Positions 1 to 9,766 of a stretch of DNA of 64,000 nucleotides are shown piece by piece. Both the position numbers and the translations under genes were made by a program. Under the pieces are notes generated by a model. The model made no database searches and had not been told where the DNA came from. It saw nothing but the letters and a program-made list of their open reading frames with translations. Source of the stretch: Flectonema sp. DT1601 (taxonomy: Eukaryota; Euglenozoa; Diplonemea; Diplonemida; Diplonemidae); NCBI GenBank assembly GCA_964019425.1, contig OZ025831.1:124001-188000 (forward strand), in the 5' to 3' direction. Position 1 is the stretch's first letter, and each line of letters opens with the position of its first letter.

Positions 1-236
1 GAAGTTGGGTCTTCAGAAGCAAGAACCGCACAGTCTGCGACGATCAACGTCAACATGACAATTTCAAATTTCGGATTTACTACCCATTTCCTAACCTTCT
101 TCCTCCACTCTGGATAGATTTCATTGTAATAATCAAATTCTGTTCTCCCAACCGCTTTATTAAAAGATGACGTACTCACTCCACCCCTCACATCTCTGGA
201 GTCAGCTACAGGCAGAACAACAACATCTTCCTCCAT
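1..236 (-). CDS. N-terminus of a membrane protein, possibly voltage-sensor type (partial)
   Basis: The minus strand is open from an ATG at 234-236 to the window edge (78 codons, no stop). The translation has a polar start, then a basic stretch (WRKKVRKWV) leading into a hydrophobic helix (FEIVMLTLIVADCAVLASE, about residues 57-75). A basic amphipathic lead followed by a helix with an internal Asp/Cys and ending in VL-A-E resembles the first segment of voltage-sensor proteins such as Hv1 proton channels or voltage-sensing phosphatases. This rests on one helix, so the family is a guess; that the ORF codes is more secure. The rest lies outside the window. Confidence 0.5.
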   Translation of the reverse strand, partial: MEEDVVVLPVADSRDVRGGVSTSSFNKAVGRTEFDYYNEIYPEWRKKVRKWVVNPKFEIVMLTLIVADCAVLASEDPT

Positions 237-571
237 GCTGATACATAGCTTTTAGATATTATTTATTCTACTGTCCCTTTCCTTTTTAACGTCCTGTAAG
301 AAGATAACATAAAGAAATCTCACAAATGTAAAATCCTGAGAAGATACAACAAAACTTAAAAAAAAAAGAAAGCGTTAAGTCGGAAATGGAAAAAAATCAA
401 AAAACGGTGAAAACCGATTTTTTTTTTTACAAAACCGTAAAAAAAAAAAAAAAAAAAAAGGGTTAATCATATCATAGAAGGTTAAAAACCGCTTAATCTA
501 GCTAGTTTGACTAAAGAAGACGTTGAATTCCTGGTAGATAATACTACAATAGGATATGCATAATAAAAGGG
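237..571. other. AT-rich intergenic stretch
   Basis: No gene is seen. It lies between the 3' end of the nucleoside hydrolase and the 5' end of the partial gene at the left edge, and probably holds that gene's promoter. It contains A/T homopolymers near 418-460. Confidence 0.5.
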
Positions 572-1633
572 TTAAGTGAATGCTCTAAGTAATCTATCGC
601 TTGGTTTACTAATTAAATTGAAGAGATGTTTTGAGAATTCTGTTGAATCTGCCTCGACAACTAATTGGCTGTTCGACCACCTTCCGAACCTCCTCCGTGA
701 TTGCGGAGTGCCATACCAGTCTATCGCACAACAACCTCGAGTTAGTCTACTGGAGAGTTCGATAACTATAAAAGTATCAATCGCGTTTTGAAGGAACTGA
801 GCAGGGTGAAGCGCAGTCATCACTGCGACTACGTCTGGAAGAACACAAACAGACTTGTTACCTCTTCGAGACACTTCTTCAAACTTTTCAAAGATCTTCC
901 TCAGAAACGTTCGCAGTGTATTTCTATAAACTTCTGATGAGCTACCAATATCACCATCGACTCGTCCCAACAACAGGTCGAGATCTTCCCAACGAATATG
1001 ACAAGACAAGCAGACCTCCCAAGAAACGAGAGTCATCCTGCTATTCTTTGGAATTGGTTCTGGCCTACCAGAGCACTGAGTCACAATGAGTGCTGCTTCT
1101 GGGTCGCTGTGGAAGTTAAATTCCGACGCTAACCCAGAATTACCCTTCGCTTCTAATGCTCCACCCATCACAACAAGTCCAGGTATCGATGTGGATCCTA
1201 AATTGCATATGAGGTGCGGACAGAGACGTAGGGCGAGGGCGATGTTGGTGAGCGGACCAAGGCAGATTAATTGCCAAATTTCGTCTGGACGCTTATTCCC
1301 CAACGCTTGTGCAATGGCAACCGCTGCCGGAGTCGTTTCCGGCTGCCGCGCGCTGTCAGGGATATGTGCGTCATCCAAACTGTGTCCTGGGTGTCCAGCG
1401 GTTTCTCGTTTTCGTAATAGCGGCTCCGCGGCCCCTACGTAGACAGGTATGTCACTGGCTCCAACAAAGTCTAAAAGGTTTATTACGTTTCTCGCAGACT
1501 GTTCTACAGAAGTGCTCCCCCACGCACAAGTTACTGCAGCCAATTCGACATTGTCATCATTTAGAGCCAGAAGTATACCCACTGCGTCATCAGTTCCACA
1601 GTCGGTATCGATTATAATCTTCCGACGTAACAT
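572..1633 (-). CDS. Inosine/uridine-type nucleoside hydrolase
   Basis: An intronless 353-aa protein, close to the usual 310-350 aa of the family. The N-terminal Ca2+/ribose motif DTDCGTDDAVG is at residues 9-19. The downstream MGGAL...NFHSDPEAA block (about 157-180) supplies the second substrate and metal contact region, and VLPDVVAVM near residue 265 matches the C-terminal Asp-containing block. The family hydrolyses the N-glycosidic bond of ribonucleosides for purine/pyrimidine salvage, normally in the cytosol; no signal peptide is seen. The start ATG (1631-1633) lies six residues before the conserved beta-strand, as expected, and the stop TAA is at 572-574. Substrate preference (inosine, uridine or other) cannot be read from sequence alone. 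Confidence 0.9.
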   Translation of the reverse strand: MLRRKIIIDTDCGTDDAVGILLALNDDNVELAAVTCAWGSTSVEQSARNVINLLDFVGASDIPVYVGAAEPLLRKRETAGHPGHSLDDAHIPDSARQPETTPAAVAIAQALGNKRPDEIWQLICLGPLTNIALALRLCPHLICNLGSTSIPGLVVMGGALEAKGNSGLASEFNFHSDPEAALIVTQCSGRPEPIPKNSRMTLVSWEVCLSCHIRWEDLDLLLGRVDGDIGSSSEVYRNTLRTFLRKIFEKFEEVSRRGNKSVCVLPDVVAVMTALHPAQFLQNAIDTFIVIELSSRLTRGCCAIDWYGTPQSRRRFGRWSNSQLVVEADSTEFSKHLFNLISKPSDRLLRAFT

Positions 1634-1910
1634 CTGATATGTATCCTGTTTAATAATAATATGAAATATAAATAATTTATATGAAATACTTGTTGTGTCT
1701 TATCACCGACTTGTTATTGATAAAAACAACAACAATCGTTAGAATAAATTGACAACTTGTGGTTCAAGTGATAACACTTTGTACCTTCATGGTCAAGCAA
1801 CAGTTTAGAGAGGGAATATGTGAAAGGAAGTCAGACACCCTTCAGAACCGTACGGCTACGGATTTACCGATACTGCCTTGACGGTAAATTTCGAAAAACT
1901 AATATGGACA

Positions 1911-2546
1911 TCATTTCTTTGAGTCATCAACAACTTGCGGCTGATACCAGTCTTTGGTAGGAACTGGAATTCTCATTTTACTTTTTACGTTTGCGGCATT
2001 TTCAATTGACGTTAAATGCTCGAGTAGTTTAAATGCGACTTCAATAGCACTTCCTGGACCAGTAGAAGTAACCATTAAGTTAGAGGATACGACAACAGGT
2101 TGATCAACAAACAGAGCACCAGTTGCTTCAAGTTGAGCTTTTCGCTTTCCACCAATTTGATGATATGTTGTTGCTTTCTGGTTAGTTAGTACTCCTGCAT
2201 GGCCGAGGGAAATGGAAGCAACACAGACTGAAGCGACCATCTTCTGCTTATTTGCAAAGTGTCGGATTACTTCAAGAAATGGTTCTGATAGAGATTCTTC
2301 ATAAAAACCAGACGGTTCGAATCCTCCAGGAATAGCCAAGGCATCAAACATATTGAGATCAACATCTGAAACAAGCTTGTCCATTATGAGATTTAAACCA
2401 AACGTTGATTTTATCTCTTTTCTCAAACCAACAGTTGTCAGTGTTATTTCTTTATCTCCGAGTATGGTTGCCCATCCCAATACGTCGGTGAAAGCTGACA
2501 TCTCTAGAGGCTCAACCCCATTCGCTAGTAGCATCAGTACATTCAT
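1911..2546 (-). CDS. DJ-1/PfpI family protein (PARK7-like)
   Basis: 211 aa with no intron. It has the class I glutamine-amidotransferase-like fold of the family: an N-terminal strand (MNVLMLLANGVEPLE) with the conserved Glu after the first strand, the AIPGGFEPSGF loop near residue 71, and the nucleophile elbow VASVCVASISLGHAGVL near 105-121 holding the reactive Cys. The YHQIGG...VVVSSNLMVTSTGPGSA segment matches DJ-1 homologues. Members act as oxidative-stress sensors, chaperones or glyoxalase/deglycase-type enzymes; which applies here is unknown. The C-terminus is about 20 residues longer than human DJ-1 and ends in a charged tail. It lies about 280 bp from the nucleoside hydrolase on the same strand and probably has its own promoter. 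Confidence 0.85.
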   Translation of the reverse strand: MNVLMLLANGVEPLEMSAFTDVLGWATILGDKEITLTTVGLRKEIKSTFGLNLIMDKLVSDVDLNMFDALAIPGGFEPSGFYEESLSEPFLEVIRHFANKQKMVASVCVASISLGHAGVLTNQKATTYHQIGGKRKAQLEATGALFVDQPVVVSSNLMVTSTGPGSAIEVAFKLLEHLTSIENAANVKSKMRIPVPTKDWYQPQVVDDSKK

Positions 2547-2994
2547 ATTTATGTATTAGAACTTGTAATGAAAAAAGAATTATTATAAAAAGAAAAAGAA
2601 TTCAAAAAAAAAAAAAAATAATTCACTCTTAACAGCATGACAACGTCCACCAATACGAAATCATTATTCATTTTGATGCAAAATGTGTAAAAACTTATAT
2701 TATTATGGATTGTTGTTATAATTAATTTTCCTCTTTAATTTGCTTGAACGATTCTTTACTACTTTTTTTTTTTTTTTTTAGCACACAATAAATATTTTCA
2801 GCCACTGGGAAGCGGAGGGAGCAGGGGCCTACCTTTATTTATAAAGATACCTGCGTTGCGCACAAGTAGCAGATTCAACTGTAAAAAGAGGTGTTGAATT
2901 CCCTCAACCACAGCAAGCAGACGTCAATGAAGAGGTAAAACTAAAATAACGACAACAGAATATTAACAAAAATAACTAACAAAGAGAGTTTTTT
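2547..2994. other. AT-rich intergenic region
   Basis: No ORF or RNA gene is seen. Homopolymer A/T runs occur near 2604-2616 and 2764-2780. It separates the RSPH3 3' end from the DJ-1 gene and probably carries the RSPH3 3' UTR and the DJ-1 promoter. Confidence 0.45.
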
Positions 2995-4185
2995 CTACTC
3001 TGCTTCCACCTCTTCAGAAGGTACCGAGGGTTTACTTTTTGACCTTGCTTTGTCAAGAGACATTTGAATCTGTTGTTTAGTTATTGTTAAGTGTTTAATA
3101 CAATGAAAGGCGCATATTAGTGAAGTTAGTGTTAACATACCAATTCGTCAGCAAGCTCTCGATTCTTTTTAATACGATCAATGTTAGACTCTACGGCTTC
3201 GTATAACCATGGGATAAATACAGTCTCGACCTCTCTCTCAGCAGAGTCATAAAACCAACCCTCGTCCTGAAGCTTTCCAAAGACCCTATTCTCAAGATTA
3301 TGTAAGAATGATTTGGCAAAAATACGAGCAGCTAACTTTTCTTGAGTAACACGTTCTCGACGGAGTCGCTCTTGTTCTTGACGTTTGCGGCGCTCCTTCT
3401 CTTCGTATTTTCGGCACTCGGCAGCTTCAAGTCGCTGCGTTTCAACTGCCTCTTCCTTTCTCCTCTGCTCAAATTCTAGCTGATGCTGGCGCATGCTGTC
3501 AATTTCTTGCTCTTGCATTACCTGTTTTTTGTTATGTTTATTATAATTATGATTATGATTAAACAAATATTAATAATAAGAATAGATAACAAACCTCAAG
3601 CATAGCCTGTTCTAAAGTCTTGCCCACCATCACTTCAAGGATCGGTTGGACTTCGAAATCAAAGTCGAATAAGTCGCTTGCCTCAATTTGACATTCGACA
3701 TCTCTTCCGGATTTGGAGGGGACGAATTTTGGTGTCGGGGGTCTATCTAACATTGGGTCGGTTTGAGTTTCAGCGGTTGCTTCCTCAATATTATCAGTTA
3801 GCTCTTCAAGATATTGATCTGTTTGGATATCAATGTGTCTTCTGCCTTCTACAGGCTCTGGTGTTAGTGATCTTTTCTGTTCTTCATTCTTTTTTCTCTT
3901 TTGCTCCGCTGCGATCCTTCGTTTCTGCCTTTCAGCCTCTTTCTCTGCCATTTGCAATTCCATTTGCGCGCTTAGTGGTAAAACTTGCGCGGCATATGTA
4001 TTCCCTTTTATCACTCTCTTGTCATGGTGAATATTCATACTCCTAGGCAACTGTGTCGCCGCGGGATCCCGATATATACCCCTGCCCACACCTTTCGGCT
4101 TTTGCTGAAATGTGTACGCGCCTTTCGGCGCTCCGCCTGCTGGTGCGGTGCTTGCAGCACCGTGTACCCCTTCACCACCATCCAT
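2995..4185 (-). CDS. RSPH3: Radial spoke head protein 3 homologue, three coding exons
   Basis: Coding exons are 3595-4185, 3141-3521 and 2995-3069. The introns (3522-3594 and 3070-3140) begin GTTTGT and GTATGT, end CAG, and both fall between codons. The 348-aa product carries the family signature in exon 1: a DKRVIKGNTYA segment, then DRPPTPKFVPSKSGRDVE and LFDFDFEVQPILEVMVGKTLEQAMLEV. Exon 2 is a charged coiled coil (EERRKRQEQERLRRER type) followed by the conserved LHNLENRVFGKLQDEGWFYD block. RSPH3 is a dimeric stalk protein of the axonemal radial spoke and an A-kinase anchor, so it implies motile 9+2 cilia or flagella. The ATG at 4183-4185 was chosen because the sequence just upstream looks like a 3' splice site (TTTAG) of a 5'-UTR intron. 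The exact first residues remain uncertain. Confidence 0.9.
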
Positions 4186-4533
4186 GTTGTAATATGTGGA
4201 CCTAAACACATGAAAAAATATTAGATTACCCATACTCATTGATATATTTTCATTCGTTTTACGAAGCCTCATGAATTGTACAGGAGCAGGAATAAAGATT
4301 ATTTCGGTTCGCAAGCTCATAGCAATGTAGTTCCTGGACATTAAAACGTAAACTTATTTCATATGACGATGTGGTCAAGAAACCTAATTTAATTATAGCG
4401 AGAGCAAACGATTATCCAGGTTTTGTCAAAAGAAAAATTGCTTCTCTTGTCTGGGAGAGCAAGAAGTTCGCAAGAAGGTAAGACGACTTTCTCCGTCATT
4501 CGTCGTGACTTATTTTTCCTGATGTAAAACTCT
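4186..4533. other. Intergenic region upstream of RSPH3
   Basis: No convincing gene. It probably carries the RSPH3 promoter and a 5'-UTR intron (acceptor-like TTTAG just before 4200). Confidence 0.4.
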
Positions 4534-4577
4534 GAATGCTCAGAATGAAGAAAAATAAAGTGGAAAGACAGGGGGGA
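4534..4577 (+). repeat. 44-bp repeat shared with 8674-8717
   Basis: The 44 bases here recur exactly at 8674-8717 in the same orientation; the two flanks differ. At both sites the motif sits at the edge of a transposon-rich patch, so it may be the end of a larger dispersed repeat. Confidence 0.7.
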
Positions 4578-4679
4578 CGAGAAGTGCCCAAAAACGACGA
4601 ATTTTATGTGGGATCGTGCTGCAAAAATTACCAGCTTTCTTTTTTTTTTTTTCTGCACTGGGGAACAGTCTTAGCCAGG

Positions 4680-5970
4680 TTGCCCATGACTATCCCATGT
4701 TTTCAGCCAAAAATTAAAATCCCTAAAACTATTTCCATCGAAAATGATTCAGTAGGGTCACCTATCCCAGATTTGGGTGCTCCTGAGTCTTCTTCGAGCG
4801 ATGAAGAGAGTACAATAGAGCCAAGCATTTCCCCTCTGAAATGGAGCAAGAAAATCACCAAGGTAAAACGACACACGTTTCGGCGGTCCTTGCAGGACAT
4901 GTCAGACCTGAAATTGATGAAGGAACTGCAGAAATTTGAACTTGTGTTCACCCCAAAGGTGATGAGATGATTTCGCACTGCAGCAACAACTAGGCACTCA
5001 ATCTTAACGTAGCTGAACTCAAACTCTCTTTAGGACTCAATATCCTCGTGGGTTTCTGTGATGAACCAAATATCTCAGATTACAGGAACGGTATATCAGA
5101 CCCAGCGTACACACCACTTCGCTTCCTGAGATCGGTTCCTCTATATTCGAACCAATCTAAAGTTTTACACTGTCACCAACCCCGTACCTACTGACAAGCT
5201 CTACAAAATCCGCAGCTTTTGGGAAACAATAGTTCCCAAATGGTCCGAGATTAATAAGGCGGAGGCGCAGGGACGGGTGGAGAAGTTCTCTGCCTCGTAC
5301 TTTCAGTCCTAGCACAATGTGCATCACATAAATTCAGGGACAATCCAAAAGAAGTACATGTCTTCAGCACATTGCCTCTCGAGGAGAATTATGAGACAGC
5401 CACGTGATGGACTAAAATAAGGAAATCCATCAAAAAGTGACCATCGACTTACCGTACAGATCCATCAGTACAACTAACTAATGGGCGGTGTTGACCTCGT
5501 GGACGGTATCAGGGGGAAGGCAAGAAGAACTCTGATGACAAAACGTTGGACCCTGAAAGTCTTTCACTACTTGTTAGAGATTTCTATCTTCAATGTTTTC
5601 ACCCTCCAAAAGAAGTCTGAAAAAGACGTCGGGACATATGCTCAGTTCAAAAAGAGGCTACGTTCTCACTTATTGATCACGGAACACACCAAACTCACAC
5701 AAAATGTCACTACCTACGAAAATTCGATATTTTTGGGGACCGCAGTTCACGGATTTTTCTCAAAAAAGTAAGGTCATCGATTTCTTGTTCAAAAAGCGAG
5801 GTTTTCTTATGCATGGATCCCTGCTTCGAACAATCACGAAAATATTGACAAGTATTCAGCCCCTGTTTGCAACAACCATACCTTTGCTACACACAATCAT
5901 ATCCCACCAAAAAAACATGAAACGGAAGCCTACAACATTGCCAAAATCAAAGCGAACCCAGGGGTCCTAA
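4680..5970 (+). pseudogene. Degenerate piggyBac-type DNA transposase
   Basis: Three consecutive pieces of a piggyBac (DDE_Tnp_1_7) transposase lie in different plus-strand frames. 4687-4970 is an acidic N-terminal region. About 5000-5290 encodes the LKLSLGLNILVGF and NPVPTDKLYKIRSFWETIV blocks typical of the catalytic core. 5481-5771 encodes MGGVDLVDGIRGK...KRWTLKVFHYLLEISIFNVF, the conserved C-terminal part of the core that includes the last catalytic Asp region. At least two frame changes and in-frame stops separate them, so the copy is dead. I could not identify terminal inverted repeats or TTAA duplications with confidence. The A-rich sequence up to about 5970 may be the tail of the same copy. 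Confidence 0.75.
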
Positions 5971-6093
5971 GCAACAGTGTTTTTTAGGCTGTTGTTGCAT
6001 TTTCTCAAGCTATTTTGGCCCCTTGCGGGCTGAAGAAGTGTTTTTTGCCTCTTTTTAAAGGGTTGGAAGGGTTGAAGAATTTCTGATAAATAA

Positions 6094-7045
6094 GAGCCAA
6101 AGGCCGCACACATATTATAAAAATCAAAGGCCGCCCCCAAACCCAAGAAAAGTAAAAAATGTAAAGAAGCAAACATGTGAAAAGAAAAATGAAAAAAAAA
6201 AGAAGAGTGAAAAGGAAGACAGAGTTGTATGTAAACTGTATGTAAATGTAAGAAGACTGTTGATGTGGTTTATATTTTTAGCACGCATTCATACATCATA
6301 AGGATCGCTGGTTCCGAGGGTTTGCTCTCCCACTTACCTGCCTCTCTATCCCTCAATAAAAAAAAAAAAAAAAAGAAGAAAGAAAAAACACGCTGGAAGT
6401 GGGAGTGCAACCATCAGCGCAAACACAACCACAAATATTGTTTTTTTTCCTTTTTCTTTTCTTCGCTTCGGCGACAGATATGGTAGGACCTAGAAAACCG
6501 GCCCAAAACTTGTGTTGCAGTTTATCTTTTTAGCGCACACTCATGTAACATAAGGATCGCTGGTTCCGAGGGTTTGCTCTCCTGCCATACTTGCCTCTCA
6601 CCTCCCTCAAAAAAAAAAAAAAAAGAAAAGGATGAAAAACTTTCAAGCGAAAAAACTTGACGTCCGTACGCCCCAGAGACCAAAGGACGGACGACTCACA
6701 CACCCTTCTTTCGCCCCATTTTATTTACTGGTACAGCGACAAATGTAAAGCTGGGTAGACGACGAATTATTTTTTGTGCACAGAGACAAGGGATCCATGA
6801 GAACAAAGGATCAAGAGAAGAAGTGCACATTCCCCATCCCAAACCCAGAAACATGAGAACTCATTAAATTGAAGGGTCATGTCTTTTCAAGTCGAAAAAT
6901 ACTTAAATGCTGAAGAAGACTGTCGTCCCCAGCTCACGGGTTTTCCCTGTCGCGGTATGTCGAGACAACGATCAGTGTACTAATTTACTGTATAATGAAA
7001 AAGGACAAAGAGAGTAGTTTCCATTTTATCCTCCCGAAGGAAAAA
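6094..7045 (+). mobile_element. Retroposon of unknown family, left copy, with nested insertion
   Basis: 6094-6152 plus 6623-7045 matches the reverse complement of 9027-9505 with only scattered differences. The right-hand copy is continuous, so the 470 bases at 6153-6622 are an insertion. The plus-strand end at about 7040 runs into an A-rich tail and the other copy also ends in a homopolymer at the same point, which suggests retroposition with the 3' end on the inner side. No coding capacity or tRNA-like head is evident. Confidence 0.65.
6153..6622 (+). mobile_element. Nested A-tailed insertion with 8-bp target duplication
   Basis: The 470-bp insert is bounded by AAGAAAAG at 6145-6152 and 6623-6630, the likely target duplication. 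It holds two related units (about 6253-6358 and 6515-6610), each with the GGATCGCTGGTTCCGAGG core and each ending in an A-run after a CCCTC motif, so it looks like a dimer of a short interspersed repeat. The first unit recurs identically, inverted, at 20277-20382. Confidence 0.6.
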
Positions 7046-7165
7046 AAAGAAAAAGAAATAAATAAATAAAAAGAAATAAAAAGAAATAAATAAAAAGAAA
7101 ATATATAAAGAAATAAAAAGAAATAAATAAAAAAGAAATAAAAAGAAATATATAAACAAAGAAAA
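7046..7165 (+). repeat. A-rich simple repeat (AAATAAAG-type)
   Basis: About 120 bases of degenerate AAATA/AAAG units. It probably grew from the A-tail of the left retroposon copy and served as the insertion target of the LINE fragment that follows. Confidence 0.7.
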
Positions 7166-8660
7166 GGCTTCAACACAAGGTCCCTTCCGTTACTGTGGGA
7201 GGCGAACATACTCCCGATGAGACTGCAGATTGAGAAGCAAGCCAGGATTGCCTTATTTAGGTATCGGTCACTGGATTGGGTTCCTTCTACGAAGGGAATC
7301 GCTAGTGGAACTTGGAGTTCAACTTTACCGGCCGAGGACCGAAATTTGGAGATACAGGGGATTGTCATGCCTGACAGCATCGAGCCATGGATAGATGTTC
7401 CGAACCTGGAGATATCTTGCGGATATGGACATTCGAAGACTGGTGTTGCTGAAGTGGACAAGGCTAAGTTCGAGGAGTACTGCAGCGAACTTAGGCCTTG
7501 TACCTCGTCCATTTTTGTTGACGGATCCCACGACCCTGTCAACTACACGGCAGGCGCAGCAGCAGTGCAGATCACGCCGTGCGAACGGACCATGGCATCG
7601 AGACTTGTTGCAACGGAAAGTAGTTATAAAGCTGAACAGGTAACTCTGAAGCTGTTAATAAGTGAATTTGGAAAAGCAACCTCTGTCTTGGGTCCCAGAT
7701 CTGGAATCACGAGAGTCTTCAGTGATTCTAAATCCAATCTGGATGAGCTGCGTGGTGGAATTGCGGCTCAGAGGAAGCTGAACTCTCTCTCGATACTAGA
7801 AGGGATAAGAAAATTAGACTCATTCGTACACCTTCAATTCATCCCAGCTCACGTGGGAATTGAACCGCATGACAAGGCAGATGAACTGGCGAAAAAGATT
7901 TCAAAAGATGTTAAGAGCAAGCCGGTGTCAACGACTATGGACTTCTTCGCACACAAGTCAAGGATAGCGAGGGAAGCTAACAGAAAGCTGTTTGGTAAGA
8001 TTATGGAGGGTTCAACAAGGGCGAAACCACCGATCAAACGGGTGATGCTTAGGCAGTATCTTGATGCTACCGGAGGCCTGAGAGCGGCTCGATACCCCAA
8101 GGATATGCTGAGAGAATCAGAGATAAGGATAGCCAGGTTCAGAACGGGCTCTCACCCCCTGCTCAGGGTAAATGAACTACCGATAAAGTGCCCCTTCTGC
8201 AAAAGAACAGATTCTACTGCCAGACATCTAATATTTGATTGCGAGGATGGTGACGTGGTCCGCATTAGAGAAGGAACAATTAGATCAAACATTCAGGAAG
8301 CGAGAATCTCTGAGACCAAACTAAATCTTTCAATAATGTTTGCGACGAGAAATCTTCACGCCCTAGCCGGCTACTTATGGCATTTGGAACAACGAACAGG
8401 CTTATCAAACTGTTAACTGATTGGTAGTTGCTAATTCATTAGTATCATTCTCCCTTATCACACTCCTTAATCATCTCCTAATTTCTCTGAGGACATCCGC
8501 AGAGCTTCATGGCTCGTAGGTAACCCAGTGGTCTTTGGCCACCGTCCCTGTACTGATCCTTCGCTTTATATTAACTGTGTCTTGAGATTCCTATCCGGGG
8601 AAGTCCTCCAACGGACTCAGGACAGTTGCGCTTGTTTTTACTTGTTTACTCTATCAAAAA
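7166..8660 (+). mobile_element. 5'-truncated APE-type LINE, family C (ORF2 C-terminus and 3' UTR)
   Basis: The open frame (ATG 7217, stop 8414-8416) continues upstream to about 7167 with recognisable homology to LINE A/B (LLWEAN-LPM-LQIEKQ). It encodes the end of ORF2: the post-RT linker, an RNase H domain (FVDGS; KAEQ; FSDSKSNLDEL; HDKADELAKK) and a C-terminal CCHC finger (CPFC...RHLIFDC). The reading frame has no stop over about 400 codons, so the copy is fairly young, but everything upstream of the thumb/linker is missing, typical of incomplete target-primed reverse transcription. About 240 bp of probable 3' UTR follows. It is a distinct family, clearly diverged from A and B. Confidence 0.85.
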
Positions 8661-8673
8661 ATAAGAAGGGCAA

Positions 8674-8717
8674 GAATGCTCAGAATGAAGAAAAATAAAG
8701 TGGAAAGACAGGGGGGA
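8674..8717 (+). repeat. Second copy of the 44-bp repeat at 4534-4577
   Basis: Exact match to 4534-4577, located between the LINE C 3' end and the SINE at 8751. Confidence 0.7.
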
Positions 8718-8750
8718 TGTGACTAAATAAATAAAGAAAAAAGAAAAGGG

Positions 8751-8965
8751 CCAGTTATGGCGCAGTGGTGAGTGGGTTGGCCCTCCACTCGGACGATCTT
8801 CGGTTCGATTCCGCCACTGAGCTAATTTGGGACAGCCACAGGCGAAAGCCGCCGGTACCGAACTGGTCATTGGCCAGGCCCCTCTTCACGGACCGGAAGT
8901 CCCTCCGGGGTATGTTGAAAATCTAAAGACCACACCTATAAGGCGTCCACTGTAGCGGGTGGGTG

Positions 8966-8970
<5 letters not shown>
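8751..8970 (+). mobile_element. tRNA-derived SINE (family C)
   Basis: The head resembles a tRNA: an A-box-like TGGCGCAGTGG near 8759 and a B box GGTTCGATTCC near 8811, the spacing of an internal pol III promoter. About 150 bp of unrelated body follows. No A-tail is seen on this strand; the 56-T run at 8971-9026 belongs to the facing retroposon. It could be a degenerate tRNA pseudogene, but the conserved-looking body favours a SINE. Confidence 0.65.
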
Positions 8971-9029
<59 letters not shown>

Positions 9030-9505
9030 GAAGATAAAATGGAAACTACTCTCTTTGTCCTTTTTCATTATACTGTTAATTAGTACAATCTTTCTACTGA
9101 CTCTGATCGTTGTCTCGACGTACAGCGACAGGGAAAACCCGCGAGCTGGGGACGACAGTCTTCTTTAGCATTTAAGCATTTTTCGACTTGAAAAGACATG
9201 ACCCTTCAATTTAATGAGTTCTCATGTTTCTGGGTTTGGGATGGGGAATGTGCACTTCTTCTCTTGATCCTTTGTTCTCATGGATCCCTTGTCTCTGTGC
9301 ACAAAAGATAATTCGTCGTCTACCCAGCTTTACATTTGTCGCTGTACCAGTAAATAAAATGGGGCGAAAGAAGGGGGTGTGAGTCGTCCGTCCTTTGATC
9401 TCTGGGGCGTACGGACGTCAAGTTTTTTCGCTTGAAGGTTTTTCATCCTTTTCTTGGGTTGGGGGGCGGCCTTTGATTTTTATAATATGTGTGCGGCCTT
9501 TGGCT
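8971..9505 (-). mobile_element. Retroposon of unknown family, right copy with 56-nt tail
   Basis: Inverted partner of 6094-7045. Read on the minus strand it runs from 9505 to 9027 and ends in 56 A's (T's at 8971-9026). No insertion interrupts it, so it gives the ancestral length of about 480 bp plus tail. Confidence 0.7.
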
Positions 9506-9766
9506 CCACTGGTCGGTGTTTCCTGGGGGGGGTGAAAAGCATGTTTTGGTCCGAGTTTGCCTCGTTGACCGGGGTTTTTTTTTTTTTTTTTTTTTTTGGG
9601 GGGGTCTGGTTGCAGGTTGTGTCTCCTGCTTCGCGGGGGCTTTGGTCACGTTTCTAACCTCGCTCCCGCTCTTGTTCTCCCTCGTCCTCTACCATGTGTT
9701 TTGGGTTGGCTCTGGGGTCTTGGCTCTGTCTTTTCCTCGACTCTTGAGACCTCCTTCGTGGAGTCC

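Noticed and set aside
8959-9168. Small ORFs rich in Phe or Lys at homopolymer runs (also near 18288, 18436 and 44960)
   Set aside because: They are translations of retroposon A-tails.
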